Part shown: piece after piece, positions 24,637 through 35,500 of the stretch
Layout: every line of letters begins with the position of its first letter
Position numbering within the stretch: the first letter of the stretch is position 1
Origin: Coptis chinensis
Taxonomy: Eukaryota; Streptophyta; Magnoliopsida; Ranunculales; Ranunculaceae
DNA length: 64,000 nucleotides
Direction of reading: 5' to 3'
Assembly (NCBI GenBank): GCA_015680905.1
Contig: CM027378.1
Location: 55,949,501-56,013,500 of the forward strand
Notes under the pieces: model-generated
Told to the model about the DNA's origin: nothing
Database searches by the model: none
The model's input: only the letters and a program-made list of their open reading frames with translations
Program-made: the position numbers and the translations under genes

Positions 24637-26118
24637 TGACAAGAGCCCAAAACTAGTTTTTTTAACCCATAATGATCATACTTTTAGACCAATTATGTGA
24701 GTAATAATTAAGAGTTAATACTTATTACGTGTTTTTATGCGTTTCAGGCTTCAAAGTCAATTATGTGCAGAAATATGCCACTTTGATGAGATAAAGGAGC
24801 AATGGTTGGTTGCTAAGGAGTTCTGTGATTAAAGGCCAAGATTCAAGAAGACAAAGCCTTTCTAAAGCTCGGTCAAAGCTGAAAAGTCAAAGTCAACGCG
24901 GGCAGAAACAGCACACAAAGTCAGTAGAACTTCCGAAGGCCGTATCTTTGGACTCAGACCTCAGAATTGGGTCTACCTTATGTCAAAACGACCGACTCGG
25001 AAAGAGCTTTCCAATGGTCTAAGCCTTGGCCCAATCAGAGGAGCGGAAGTAGACGAAAAGTCTGTCGAAGCCAACTACAGCTGAAGAGGCTTTTTTGGAC
25101 TGAAAGTATTGGGTTTTGGGCCTGATTCTCTGGCCCAAAACATGGATCCAAGCCCATGCACGATTTTTGGATCTAAACATATAAAAACCAAAGCTTAGCT
25201 CTTTGTTAATGGTTGCTAGTTAGACCTAAAACTATAGATAATTCTAAATCTAGTTTTCATTAATTAAATTAAATTTAGTTTAAATTCAATTCTTATTTTA
25301 AATTAAACTCTTAGAATCGTTGTTCTTCATTAGTTTGACAAATAAAATAGTTAGTTTGTCAATTTCGATTTTTGTCATTTACAATTATTTAGATCTAAAT
25401 TCCTTTATTACTTGTTATTCATTTCCTAGTTATTACCTAAGATTTCAATTATTGTTTAGATAAATTGCATAAAGATAGAATTTTTATATGATGTCTAGTT
25501 ATAATTCAATGGGAAATGATAGTGGTATGAATCAAGGCTAAACCTCCATTAGAGGGGTTAAAGAAGCCTTGATGACGCTTGATCTTTGTTAAACTTAAGA
25601 ATCGTCGTGATAATTATTCCACTCTAGGACCGATTAATTCACCATGAGAATGGGTTTAATCGCTCACATGCTAGTTATGAATTGGTAGAAATGCCATGTA
25701 TAATTAGGGATTATAACTACTATTTTGATATGCAAAGCATTCAATATGGATCGACGACAGTCTTGTTAGTAGGATTAAGTCGAAGTTAAAGGTGGATTCA
25801 ATTCCCTTTAATTCTTTATCTAGATTCAAACCCTTAGCATTCTCTCATTTCGTTATTCGTAACTTGTTAATTGTTTTCCCCTCGTAGTATAGAATTCCCT
25901 TCGTAAATCTCTCATTAGACTTAAGACCGATTAATTTGACTAGAAAACATTCCATGCTAGAGAACTAGGAGTGGAACGAATTTATTACTCCACTCTATTT
26001 CGATAGAATTGAGAGTAGACAACTTTGATAATTATAGGCTCGTAATAAGTTTTAGTTTACTTACGTTTTGAGTTTCATCGTTCATTTTGTAGGTAAACGA
26101 TCATTTTTATCTTTATCA
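24637..26118 (+). repeat. 3' LTR of the Athila-like element
   Basis: A 1482-bp copy of the 5' LTR with scattered substitutions and small indels. Ends TTTATCA and is followed by the duplicated TCTAT. Confidence 0.95.
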
Positions 26119-26946
26119 TCTATGCATGGTACAAAACAATAAAATATAAACTAAAAGAATTTAAAATTAATACAAGGATGAATGATTCATCTTCTCCATA
26201 ATTCGAAAGTTGAATTTGAACTCTTGATATTTGCCCAATGTTCAAACTTGAACATTTGGAATTAATGTTGAACTCATAAGTTTGTGTTCATATATCTGAA
26301 ATTTCTACAAAAGTTAAAAGAAATTATAAACAAAATACAAAAATATTAGAGTTAGTGTCTTGAAACGGTGCGGGTCAATGGGGTTGGGTCAACGGCTTAT
26401 GCCACGGTGTGGGTCAGGCAGCTCAACGGGTCGGGTTTGAGCATAAAACCTACACCCATAGCCCGACTGCATAGAAATGGTGGCGGAGCGGGGCGGGTCT
26501 ATTTTCGGGTCGGTGCAGGTTTGGGTTGCAGGTGAAGACCGGGTGATGGGTCAACGGTTGTTTTTTACACTCCTACCCGTACGACACAGTTGTAAAAATC
26601 TCAACGCAAGTCAACCGACTTTAAAAGCCCATACCAAATGGTAAAAAGTGTTTAGGGGCCGATGTTGCAACAATCCAAATGGTGTAAAAAGGTCATACGA
26701 AAAAGCCCAGTCGAAATGGTTAGAGTATCCAATCCATGTAGCCTTTGTTGACCACTACTTTATTAGTGTGACTTAAAGAAAAGAGATGATCCTATGGGCC
26801 GGTTTGTGTTGATAAAATGACATACCACCAAAGAACTAACCCTACATTTCGCCATACCACAAGTAGCATTAAAACATGAGAAAGTTGTTTGGGCCATTGG
26901 ATGGGAGGCCTTGCGAGCCCTACACTTCCTTAATTTGTTATATATA
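26119..26946. other. Right flank of the Athila insertion, no gene
   Basis: Begins with TCTAT. A GGGTC/CGGGT-rich tract occupies about 26365-26570, like that at 10190-10420. Nothing else recognised. Confidence 0.5.
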
Positions 26947-26976
26947 CTAGTTAATGCTCGTGCCTTCGGCACGGAT
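26947..26976 (-). mobile_element. Helitron-like 3' terminus
   Basis: On the minus strand a short hairpin (CGTGCC, 3-nt loop, GGCACG) lies about 8 bases before CTAG, which is followed by T. Helitrons end in CTRR preceded by a hairpin and insert next to T. The body would extend to the right; I could not place its 5' TC end. Confidence 0.35.
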
Positions 26977-27304
26977 TCCATAAAGAAATATCATTATTGA
27001 TAATGTGATTTAAAATTCCACATGCATTTACTATTTATTGTGACGGGAAAAAAAAATTGATAAGTAGGCAGCTTGATAAAAAGTCTAATTAATGTGTTAT
27101 TCAATTCAATGATGTACGTAGATTAGTTTACTTTGATAATTCTTGTGCCAAATTAATAGAAAGCATTTTGAAGTAGGATAGTGACGTGGAACATTTCGAA
27201 GAAGGAAATGTACGATACAAAATTATTGGAAAACGTAATAATTACAAAATTATTCTTGTAGGAATTGTGCGATAAGAGACTATCAAAGGGATTTTAACTC
27301 GTAA

Positions 27305-27815
27305 GAGCATCTCCAATGGGGGTGTAAGACTGTAAACCGTATAAAGTGGAAAGTTTACACCCCAAGTGTCAAAAAAACTCTATCCAATGGGGGTGCTAAA
27401 CCGTAGGTAATAGATTATTAGTTGATAGAGGGGGTGGGGAATTCCCCATCTTGTTATCAGTTGATAAATAGCTCGGGCGACACTTGAACACACGTCTGAA
27501 CAAAAGAAACATTCGGACGTCCCTCCAAGTAACGTCCCTATCTATTTCTAAAGTTACCGAGATAGTAGCTGAGTTGTGAACTTTGGACGGGTTGTTTGAT
27601 TCTATCTCGTATGTTTTTTTATATTTTTTTGGTTTTTTTTTTGACGAAATGTATTCCGTCCCGCATGTTTTATTGACTTTTTTTTCGTTTTTTTTTTCGG
27701 ACGAGATGTTTCATTTTTTTCAATTTTTACATTCAGAAGGAATCAAACATTCCGTCTGAGATTTAAAGTCACCTCTACATTGGGCAACCTTTTCTTGTTT
27801 TTCATCACAAAGGTA
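27305..27815. mobile_element. Chimeric MITE: family A joined to family B
   Basis: Starts GAGCATCTCCAATGG after TAA. Bases 27305-27545 match the reverse of 9300-9440 (family A), for example GTAAACCGTATAAAGTGGAAAG and CTAAACCGTAGGTAATAGA. Bases 27565-27815 match the reverse of 1740-2130 (family B), for example GAGTTGTGAACTT.GGACG and CATTGGGCA. The right terminus of family B is missing. Confidence 0.7.
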
Positions 27816-28865
27816 GCAAAGACAAATAAAAATGTTACACTTAATAAGTTGATGCAAATGGTGAATCATTGTATATGGCCTGAATTCTGTAATTACATCA
27901 GGTGTAAAAGTCAGAATATATGTAGCAATCGATGAGTCTCAGTGTTATTACATGCAAAATCAACTCAGAGACAAAATTTTACTAAACTTTTTCGCTTATT
28001 ATTAATCAAATCCAACACAACTACAATATTTAAAACTATAACCTAGTACCAAAATTGTACAACCTACTATCTAAAACAGAATGACAATGAAGAAGAAAAG
28101 CCTATCATCTGAACTAAAGTCCTCACGTGAAACTACTTCTCTTCCATTGTCTTGTGCCCTCCTCACCTTTTGCACCCACACCCATCTCGGTTCCCTTTTC
28201 CGAAAAGTTGAAGAACAATTGGTCAGGTCTAACATGGTCCTTGTCATTAGTGCTATTAAACAATTCCATGTCCTTTGTGGAGTTCTTCTAGTCATCCTCC
28301 TGGTAGATGCTTAAAAAGATAGGGGAACTGATTATCTGTTACAGTATGGTCTTCTTTATTTTTAATAACTGCAGCAACAACTCCTTTGTTCCTGCATAAA
28401 AATATAAAACTTCTTTTGGTGCATATGCAAGTTTATTTTAATAAGAGCAACATGTTCAACAACTTCCAATACTGACTTTACATAGGCTTGCTAATAGATA
28501 AGTAAAGATATGCATTGCCTATTTACAAAACAACAAAATATAACAACTACGACCAAAAAAGTTTCAGTGCCACTTACAAATATTTCAACCCATTGAGACA
28601 ACAACTTAATCATTAGTTTAAGGTCATAGAAGAACGATAATGTCTAATGAATAAACTATTAATTATAGCTTACTTACAATTATAATCTTGTCATTAGTTA
28701 TTTAGAAAAAATGAGCCACCAATATCTACGTCTTACAATGTTTTAATGACTTTACAACGTCTTAACTTAAAAACACAATCTTTTTTTTATGTTTGTCCCA
28801 TCCTTATGTTTGCCAAGAATACACTGCAACTTAATTCAAATTAATTGTAGGGCAGGGACGTTATT
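27816..28865. other. Noncoding, with one weak candidate exon
   Basis: No transposon recognised. Holds the weak candidate exon described separately. Confidence 0.4.
28123..28290 (-). other. Weak candidate exon, no family recognised
   Basis: The minus strand is open for 55 codons, ending at TGA 28123-28125, with hydrophilic protein-like composition (KDMELFNSTND, DQLFFNFSEKG). The same frame reaches a TAG at 28288-28290. A CAG splice-acceptor-like site follows a T-rich stretch at about 28350. An overlapping 74-codon frame (28071-28295) on the same strand is Arg-rich and less protein-like. It may be random. Confidence 0.2.
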
Positions 28866-29032
28866 GGAATGCCTATAGCGTAGAACCAAATGAATCATAG
28901 TTGATCATAGTTGCAACTACATTGTGTGGAATGTTTTTGGCGACATTTCTAATCAACAACAACATGCTCTTATTAAGATTTGAAAAAGGAATCCAACTCC
29001 AACCCTAATAACTACTCCATACATTACATTTC
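28866..29032. repeat. Tandem duplication unit 1, left part
   Basis: Matches 32110-32282 (GCCTATA.GCTAGAACCAAATGAAT...CATACATTACATTTC). It stops exactly at the solo LTR start and resumes at 32008, so this unit was split by the LTR. Confidence 0.8.
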
Positions 29033-30539
29033 TGTCACAGCCCGAATTTCTAAACAATTAAAAAAAATGAATATTTGAAATATAAATATCTCAAACATCA
29101 CTTGGTTCAATTGTCTAAAAACCCAGGCTATGACGGGGTGGATACAACACATGTCAAAACCTAAATTCCCACATCATAAACAATCTTAACCACAAATTCA
29201 ATCTCCAAAATTCTCTTTATTACTTTATAAAAAAAACTATCTTCCGTCCCAATAAAACAGCAAACCACTATAAGAATAACAGGTCTTCAACATCGGATTA
29301 TCATGTCATATGAAAAGAAAACTACGTTATTACATACTTCCAAAAGATCAGACCTAATGAACTAAACTCCCAGACTGCTCCAGGCGAGAATCCAAATCAC
29401 ACGCCGCGGTTCCACTGCCTTCCACCTGTGTTCCCAAGAACACACCCACGTTGCCAAAACAAAGCAAACATGGGTCAGCAAAATGGAATTTGCTGGTATG
29501 AGTAGACTAACCACAAATAAACATTATCATACTTTAATTATCCAAACAATCACTTTATATTTTCCCATAACTTAATCATTCTCAGCTTGGAAGACAGGTA
29601 GTTCCGTCATTTCAACCGGCATAGTTTCTTCCCAAGCAAAACTTCCATTATATTAACTCATTCAAATAACTCGTTTTAATATCTAAATCATTTAATTAAA
29701 ACTTACCGATATCCACTGCTATATAAGGGTAGGACCGCGTCCCTACACAAAATGTTATTAAGTCCTACCCTCCTGCAAAAGAAAGTTAGAACTTCTATAT
29801 AACCTTTGTAGATATTATATTAGGCATTCAAAAGTAAACCCAAACACTCACATAATCAAATTATTACCACTAACCCGCAAGGCGAATACCTTAGTTCCTC
29901 TCTAGGGCAGTCCAAACAATCTGGTCATTCATGGCACATTCAATGAATACCCCTATATAACGCTAACGGGCCATTTATGACACATTTAATAAATGCCCAC
30001 CTAACATATGACATCAACAGTCATAAAACTCAATTCCAAAACTTTAGGCGTGGAGAGTTCTAAAAGGTTGCGGTAAATTGTTTACGCATTATTGAACTTT
30101 ATTGTATATATCATTTCAGAGAACGAATGAGTATCTTGATAAATGTATTTTTGGTTTACGCGTTATTCATTTCATGGATGTCTAAGTGTCATAACGTTGC
30201 ATATCATAAAATACTGCAAAATCACCGAGTAGTTAATACACGTACACATGTATATATAGAAAGGTCTTAGCCTAAAGCCAAGCATGCTAATAGCCCTAGA
30301 CCTATCCTAATAGACCGAATCATAATCCGAGTTAAAAGGTCAAATTGGGTCAACTGGTCAAAGTCAACCTTGGTCAACAATCAACTCTGGTCAAAGTCAA
30401 CACATCATTGTCAAAGTCAACACGTCATTGTCAAAGTCAAACTGCCGTTTTCATGTTCAACAGGTTCAGGGTCATAGCTGTGGTTCATGGCTAAGGTCAA
30501 TGTGCATGGCTCATGGGCTCATGACTAAGGTAATGATTC

Positions 30540-30850
30540 GGACCCAACTGGCCAACCCCAAACCTCAGAACCCGAAAGTCTAAACATTGAAAGACCCAAA
30601 AAAAATCTATTTTAACTCCTATGGATTGGCCCCAAGCAATATTAGAAACTGGCCCAAAAACTTCAGACTGAACTGGCCCAAAACACAACTGAGTTCGGCC
30701 CGAAAACAAATGGGAGAAGGCCCAAACAAAACAAATATTAGAACTGGCCCAACAATTTAGAACATAATCGGGCCCAATCAAAACAAAACAAACTGGCCCA
30801 ACCAAACAAAATAGCAGGCCCAAAACAAAACCAACCAAGGCCCAAGGCCC
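30540..30850 (-). promoter_or_regulatory. Cluster of TGGGCC (site II-like) motifs
   Basis: About ten GGCCCA words in 300 bp; on the minus strand these read TGGGCC, the site II motif bound by TCP factors in plant promoters. They lie inside the solo LTR on its presumed sense strand. A long open frame here (30497-30880) is a by-product of the iteration. Confidence 0.35.
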
Positions 30851-31917
30851 AACTAAGATGAACAGTGTCATCTTCTCCAACAGCCACCACCAAAACCGGC
30901 CACCCCCAATTCCGATTGACCACCCATTTTGACCCCACGGTTTTCCTCCTCATCACCAACCAAACAACATTAACAAAAGCCAAAAACCGAAAATCATACA
31001 ATCAAAACTCTTCCTAAATCTAGATCAGAAAATTTCGGGCTGCCATTAATGGTGCCTCAAGCTCCACTCGACAGCACCATATACATCCCCACACTCACAC
31101 TACCCCCAAACCTAAATTAACCAACCCATCACCAACAAAACAGTTTAAACTATTTTAAAAACGCATCAAAACAAATCCCCAGAATCACAGTAATAACGTT
31201 TTTTTTTTACAGGGGAGGAGGTTTGGGCTCGCGCCTCCCTTTACAGCCTCCCCAAGCTTCGACAGAATCCAACCCAGCGTCAATACCTCAAACCCAACAC
31301 TCCACCACAGCCACCAAACATCATTCCATCATAACCACCTTAGTGAGGGTTTAAAACCAAAACCAGGAGAGTTCAAACAAAACCACCATCAGTATCGCAG
31401 GGTCGTCCCTGGATCCGACTGCCATTCTCGCGTCCTTGACGTTTCAATCAACACCCAAACTCCCCACTACCACCGACAGTTCAACCACCCCTTTCAATGT
31501 CGACCGAATATAGACACAGTATCACAGTATTACAGTTTGACAGTTCTATATCAAATCCGAGTTTCTCTAGAGTTTTAACAACTCGACAACACGACGTAGA
31601 ATAAAAACAAGACAAAGAGCAGTACAAAAAAAAAACATTAGACAGTATACGCCGATATACGTAAACTATAAATCCGGTGAAATAGCAAAATAACTACTCA
31701 CCTTTAGCGCGCTCCGACTATCAGCCAGCTACCAAGAAAAATCTTCCTTTTCTGTTGTCAGTAAAACTTCTCCCTTTTCTGTAAAACTCTCGTGGTGTTT
31801 TTGACTAACCCTATTCTGTTTTTTGTTCTGTTCAAAACAAAACCCCCGAAATAGGGAAGAAGGTTTATCCTATAAACCCACGTCTCCTATTTCCACTAAC
31901 ACTTATCCTATTTTATT

Positions 31918-31942
31918 TTATCTATTATCTATTATTATTATC

Positions 31943-31973
<31 letters not shown>

Positions 31974-31975
31974 GG
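31918..31975. repeat. (ATT)n microsatellite
   Basis: Imperfect then perfect TTA/ATT repeats close to the end of the solo LTR. Confidence 0.9.
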
Positions 31976-32007
31976 AAAATAAAAGAATTAAAACACGGGG
32001 TGTTATA

Positions 32008-32360
32008 ATTTCCTATTGGAAAAACAATGCCTCGCCTTATAAGAACTCAAGTGAAACTGTTTATTTCTTCTTTTTGGTGCAGACACGTATTTTGACTTAA
32101 AAAAAAATTAAAATGAAGCCTATAAGCTAGAACCAAATGAATTATAATTGATCATAGTCAAAACTACACTGCATAGTACTTTTTATGTTATTTCTAATTT
32201 GCAGCAACATACTGATGAACGGTCATTATTCGGAAAAAGAATCCGACTCCAACACCAATGATAACTCCATACATTACATTTCCTATGGATAAAAAAAAAT
32301 GCCTATATAGACTCGGGAGAACTCAAGTGAAACTGTTTCTTACAAAAATTGTTTATTTTT
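32008..32360. repeat. Tandem duplication, rest of unit 1 and unit 2
   Basis: Bases 32008-32075 continue unit 1 (ATTTCCTAT...AACTCAAGTGAAACTGTTT). Bases 32110-32345 are unit 2, with both the GAACCAAATGAAT block and the AACTCAAGTGAAACTGTTTCTT block. The divergence suggests an old duplication that predates the LTR insertion. Confidence 0.75.
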
Positions 32361-33553
32361 ATGAAAATGTAAGGATGATGGAACTATTATAGAAAATCAG
32401 AAATGCATGCATACCTCCAATGAATCATGCATGCATTGTTTGGAATAAGTGATGAGACCAATCATTATATACAAAAACAAACTACGATATTCATATCTAA
32501 CATTATCACATGACCACAAAGGTCGGTTTCATGATGCAACTTTCTTCAAAGATCCAACATTAGGAAATCAATCGAAAATTTGGAACTGTAAAACAGTGTA
32601 AATTCGCAACTTGATCAAATAACATCAAAAGATGAAGAACCTAACCTTTCAAGGGTAATAAGGGATTTTATAAGTTTCTTCCTCGTAGAATCCATTATCT
32701 ATGAATCAATCCAAAATGCATACTAATTTCTTGAATCAATTCATTACCTATTCCAAGAAAAAAGAAATATTGAACCCCTTACCATTTCACATAAAACAAA
32801 AACAACAAATGCAAATTCTAGATAACTAATAGAGTCCTAAAACTGAGTCACACAACCAAAGATATCAAATATTATTGAAAACGTCAATGGAAATAATTGC
32901 AAGGGGGTGAGGGACATGCGATGTAAGACTTTAATAAGTAAATGACATCGCATTGAATTCCTAAACCAAAGTTAAAGCTATGTTGGCATGCTCCATTCAC
33001 AATCAATCAAATGAGATGTTCTAAGCTAGAGGGACTGAGGGAGGGGAACTAATAAGAAAACCTTGATGAGGGTGATCCCTTGAACACCCTAATGTTGGAA
33101 ATCCCGATAAGGGGATAAGAATTGAATTGGGCAAAGTGCTCGGGAAAGAAATTGAGGAATTAGAAAGAGATGGTTTCTATGTTAAGCGGTAAAACGAAGA
33201 GTTTTTCAGTATTATGAGACAATTATTGAAGATGTGAGAGAAGAGATTAAGGAGAGTGCGTTGTGTAATATCTCAAACGTATTTAGTAATATATGAGCCT
33301 TTGAAATAAATCCTAAAACCACCCTTTTTAGATTGCATGCAAGAGACATATAAGCCTTTAGCACACACTCTTTAAATTTATTGCTAAAAAGATGGCTGAA
33401 ATAAATGACACCCTAAACACACGTGTATAAAAGAAAATAGCACAACCTACAATGGTACAATGATAATAATCCATTCAAGCGCATGGGAGAACTATGAAAA
33501 TTGCAAATATAGCACCATTTTTAAAAAAACATTGTGATATCACGAACACTAAC
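32361..33553. other. Noncoding DNA, no feature recognised
   Basis: AT-rich. A short plus-strand frame around 33120-33200 (ELGKVLGKEIEELERDG) looks protein-like but is isolated and ends at a stop. Confidence 0.4.
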
Positions 33554-34748
33554 CTCAACTAAAAAATGGCCACGTACTAAAAGGAATGAATTAAAAGCAA
33601 TCAATCAAAGAATAGGAACTGGAACGTAAAACATGAACCCATTATATCTAAACTATAATATGAAACATTTGGAAAAGAGAAATTACCTCGGGAGATTTCG
33701 ATTTCAAGCGTTAGACAGACTACTTGAGCACTACATGGAAAAGAGACAAATGATAGAAAGATGGCTAACAGTAATCACGCGGTATTTAAACAATTCAATA
33801 ACAATAACCAAGTTTGGGATTCCAAAAGTGACAATAAGCCTATTGAGTAAAACAACTACTAAATGAGCATAAATAGGAAGCATCAGAACGCAAAAGATTA
33901 GGTACTAACACCGTACCGCACATATAGATGAAATCAATGGAATCTCACCTCAACACCAATGCATTCTTTAGGATGGACCACACAAATAGATATGACAAAA
34001 AATTTATATGTAACCATGCTGCGTTGAGTTCTCTCATTCTCTTTTTCTTTTTTTCGTCAGACATTCCATGTATTTCTGGTTCATAGAAATGATGCTCCAA
34101 CCGTATTTATTCTCCAAACTATTCAAGGGTGAACTGACAATTTGAAAAGAGATTTAAAAAATGGAATAAAGCTTGCAACCATAGAATTCACAACACTTAG
34201 TTTGCTTGGCCGCGAGAAATTTGTCAAAATTACTCTACGCATCATTATATTTCCATAATAGTTGTCCATAAGAAAAGTAGGCTATCTAAAAAGATCGTTC
34301 ACAATTCATTATTCTATTTGATACAAATGGATGAAGATGATAACCCAACAATTATATAATCTCAACATACCTCTGAAAATTGCACAATTTTAGCAACGGT
34401 GCAGCAATTGGATGAGGACTCGAAACATAGGTTAGACAATTGGGCAATCCTTCTTCTCTGGGTTTTACTGCCTGCATAAAAAACCAAAGTTTGGTTAAGC
34501 TCCTCTATCCTCAGCCACCCTTCTAATTCAGTTGAATATCAGCAGATATCAAATTAATCTAAAATTAATAACTAAAAAAATATTTTATAGTCAATATTGT
34601 TGTCTTACAGTACGTACATCTTAGCAACGACAACAAAAAACAAATATCATATATATATAATTTTTTAGTTGTTAGCTTTAGAACATACCGGACTCACCGG
34701 GATTACCCAGAAGAGGTTCAATAATTCTTTTATTTTCTTCCTTCATTT
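33554..34748 (-). CDS. Candidate multi-exon gene fragment, hand-predicted
   Basis: On the minus strand I can chain short pieces with plausible GT/AG borders and compatible phases: 34748-34698 (ATG at 34746, MKEENKRIIEPLLGNP), 34471-34371 (GSKTQRRRIAQLSNL, then CTVAKIVQFSE), 33965-33949 (17 nt), 33730-33687 (AQVVCLTLEIEISR) and 33576-33554 (VRGHFLV). Phases remain consistent through four junctions, which is some support, but several exons are tiny and could be chance. No family recognised and no end found. A leader exon could end at the GT donor at about 35164. An old pseudogene or a noncoding transcript are equally possible. Confidence 0.22.
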
Positions 34749-35204
34749 CTAAACACAAGGCAATAAAAACTTGATCAGTGAAATCATCAACACACTATAT
34801 TAGAAAAAAAAAAAAAATAGCAACAACTAAAAACTTTGTTCCACCAAATCACCTACCGTTACCCCATTCCAATTACTTGAATAGAGCATGCAAAAGAGTA
34901 CCACCAATCGACAAAATGAATCCATTTAAGTATCATTGACATTTCCTATTTTCTGTCATTCTTAATTCGTTTGCCAATAAACCAATTAAAAGAAAGTAAA
35001 AGTCAAATTAGAGAGTTTGAGAAGAGACAAAGGAAAAATGATAGATGACCTGAAAGATGAGGGCCTCACAACTGAAAAAAGATAATGATGAAAAGAGAGG
35101 AAGAAATTAGTTTTAAATAGAGAGGATAATAAGACACTGACTTTCGAGAGAGAAGAACAATACCTAAGCGGATTATAGATCAAGGAGACGAACTAATGTT
35201 GAGA

Positions 35205-35500
35205 TTCAAGAGAGATAGAGCTGAAGAAGAGGAAGAGTAGTTAGGGGTGGGGAAACGAAGGATTTTGACTCTTGGGATAGATAAATTTTTTTCCAATTCC
35301 TTGATTGTGAAGACCCAAAGATTTTCTCTTCGTTTGGTTTTCATAATTAAGACTGGTAATTAATATATAATCCAACCGGGTGGAGAGAAGTAGTGAAAGT
35401 GAGAACCAAGGGTTTACACTACGAAAGGGTTTTCACAAATTAAGACCTTTAATTAATTCCTAATCCACGTGGTGGAATGGTATGAAACACACCATCAACA
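35205..35500 (-). repeat. Tandem module 1 (promoter-like)
   Basis: Minus strand: GGATTAGGAATTAATTAAAGGTCTTAATTTGTGAAAACCCTTTCG-type box (35409-35465), TATATATTA-like motif near 35362-35372, then a pyrimidine-rich leader. Shares the AATTAATT...GAAAACCCTT box and flanking words with 36974-37260 and 38690-38960. Confidence 0.45.

Larger units (their letters stand above)
11229..26118 (+). mobile_element. Complete Athila-like Ty3/gypsy element
   Basis: A 14,890-bp element with LTRs at 11229-12708 and 24637-26118 (TG...TATCA), flanked by a perfect TCTAT duplication (11224-11228 and 26119-26123). It has a PBS right after the 5' LTR, gag, protease, RT, RNase H and integrase in gypsy order, a long 3' region after integrase, and a PPT directly before the 3' LTR. 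The protease (DLGASVN, ILGRPFL) and the post-integrase region fit the Athila lineage. The LTRs differ by roughly 2-3% by eye, so the insertion is fairly young, yet every ORF is broken. It may have been mobilised in trans or copied from an already dead parent. Confidence 0.93.
29033..32007 (-). repeat. Solo LTR (3.0 kb), second copy of the noncoding family
   Basis: Begins TGTCACAGCCCGAATTTC and ends ACGGGGTGTTATA. It is flanked by a perfect 5-bp duplication ATTTC (29028-29032 and 32008-32012). Shares ends and internal blocks with 3159-7547. No PBS, PPT or coding frame inside, so I read it as a solo LTR, minus orientation. On that strand it would run TATAACACCCC...GGGCTGTGACA, with TA rather than TG at the start, as in the other copy. 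Confidence 0.75.

Noticed and set aside
26763..26981. Minus-strand frame of 72 codons near 26.8 kb
   Set aside because: No similarity recognised, and it runs into the Helitron-like hairpin.
30497..31001. Two long minus-strand frames rich in Gly, Val, Phe and Trp
   Set aside because: They arise from iterated GGCCCAAAC-type words in a solo LTR; low-complexity composition, no family.
33633..33866. Plus-strand frame of 77 codons
   Set aside because: No family resemblance, overlaps candidate exons on the other strand, and codon use looks random.
34371..34471. Alternative reading of the candidate exon in another frame (GLPNCLTYVSS)
   Set aside because: Also open, but it does not connect in phase with the upstream ATG exon; it shows how easily short open stretches arise here.
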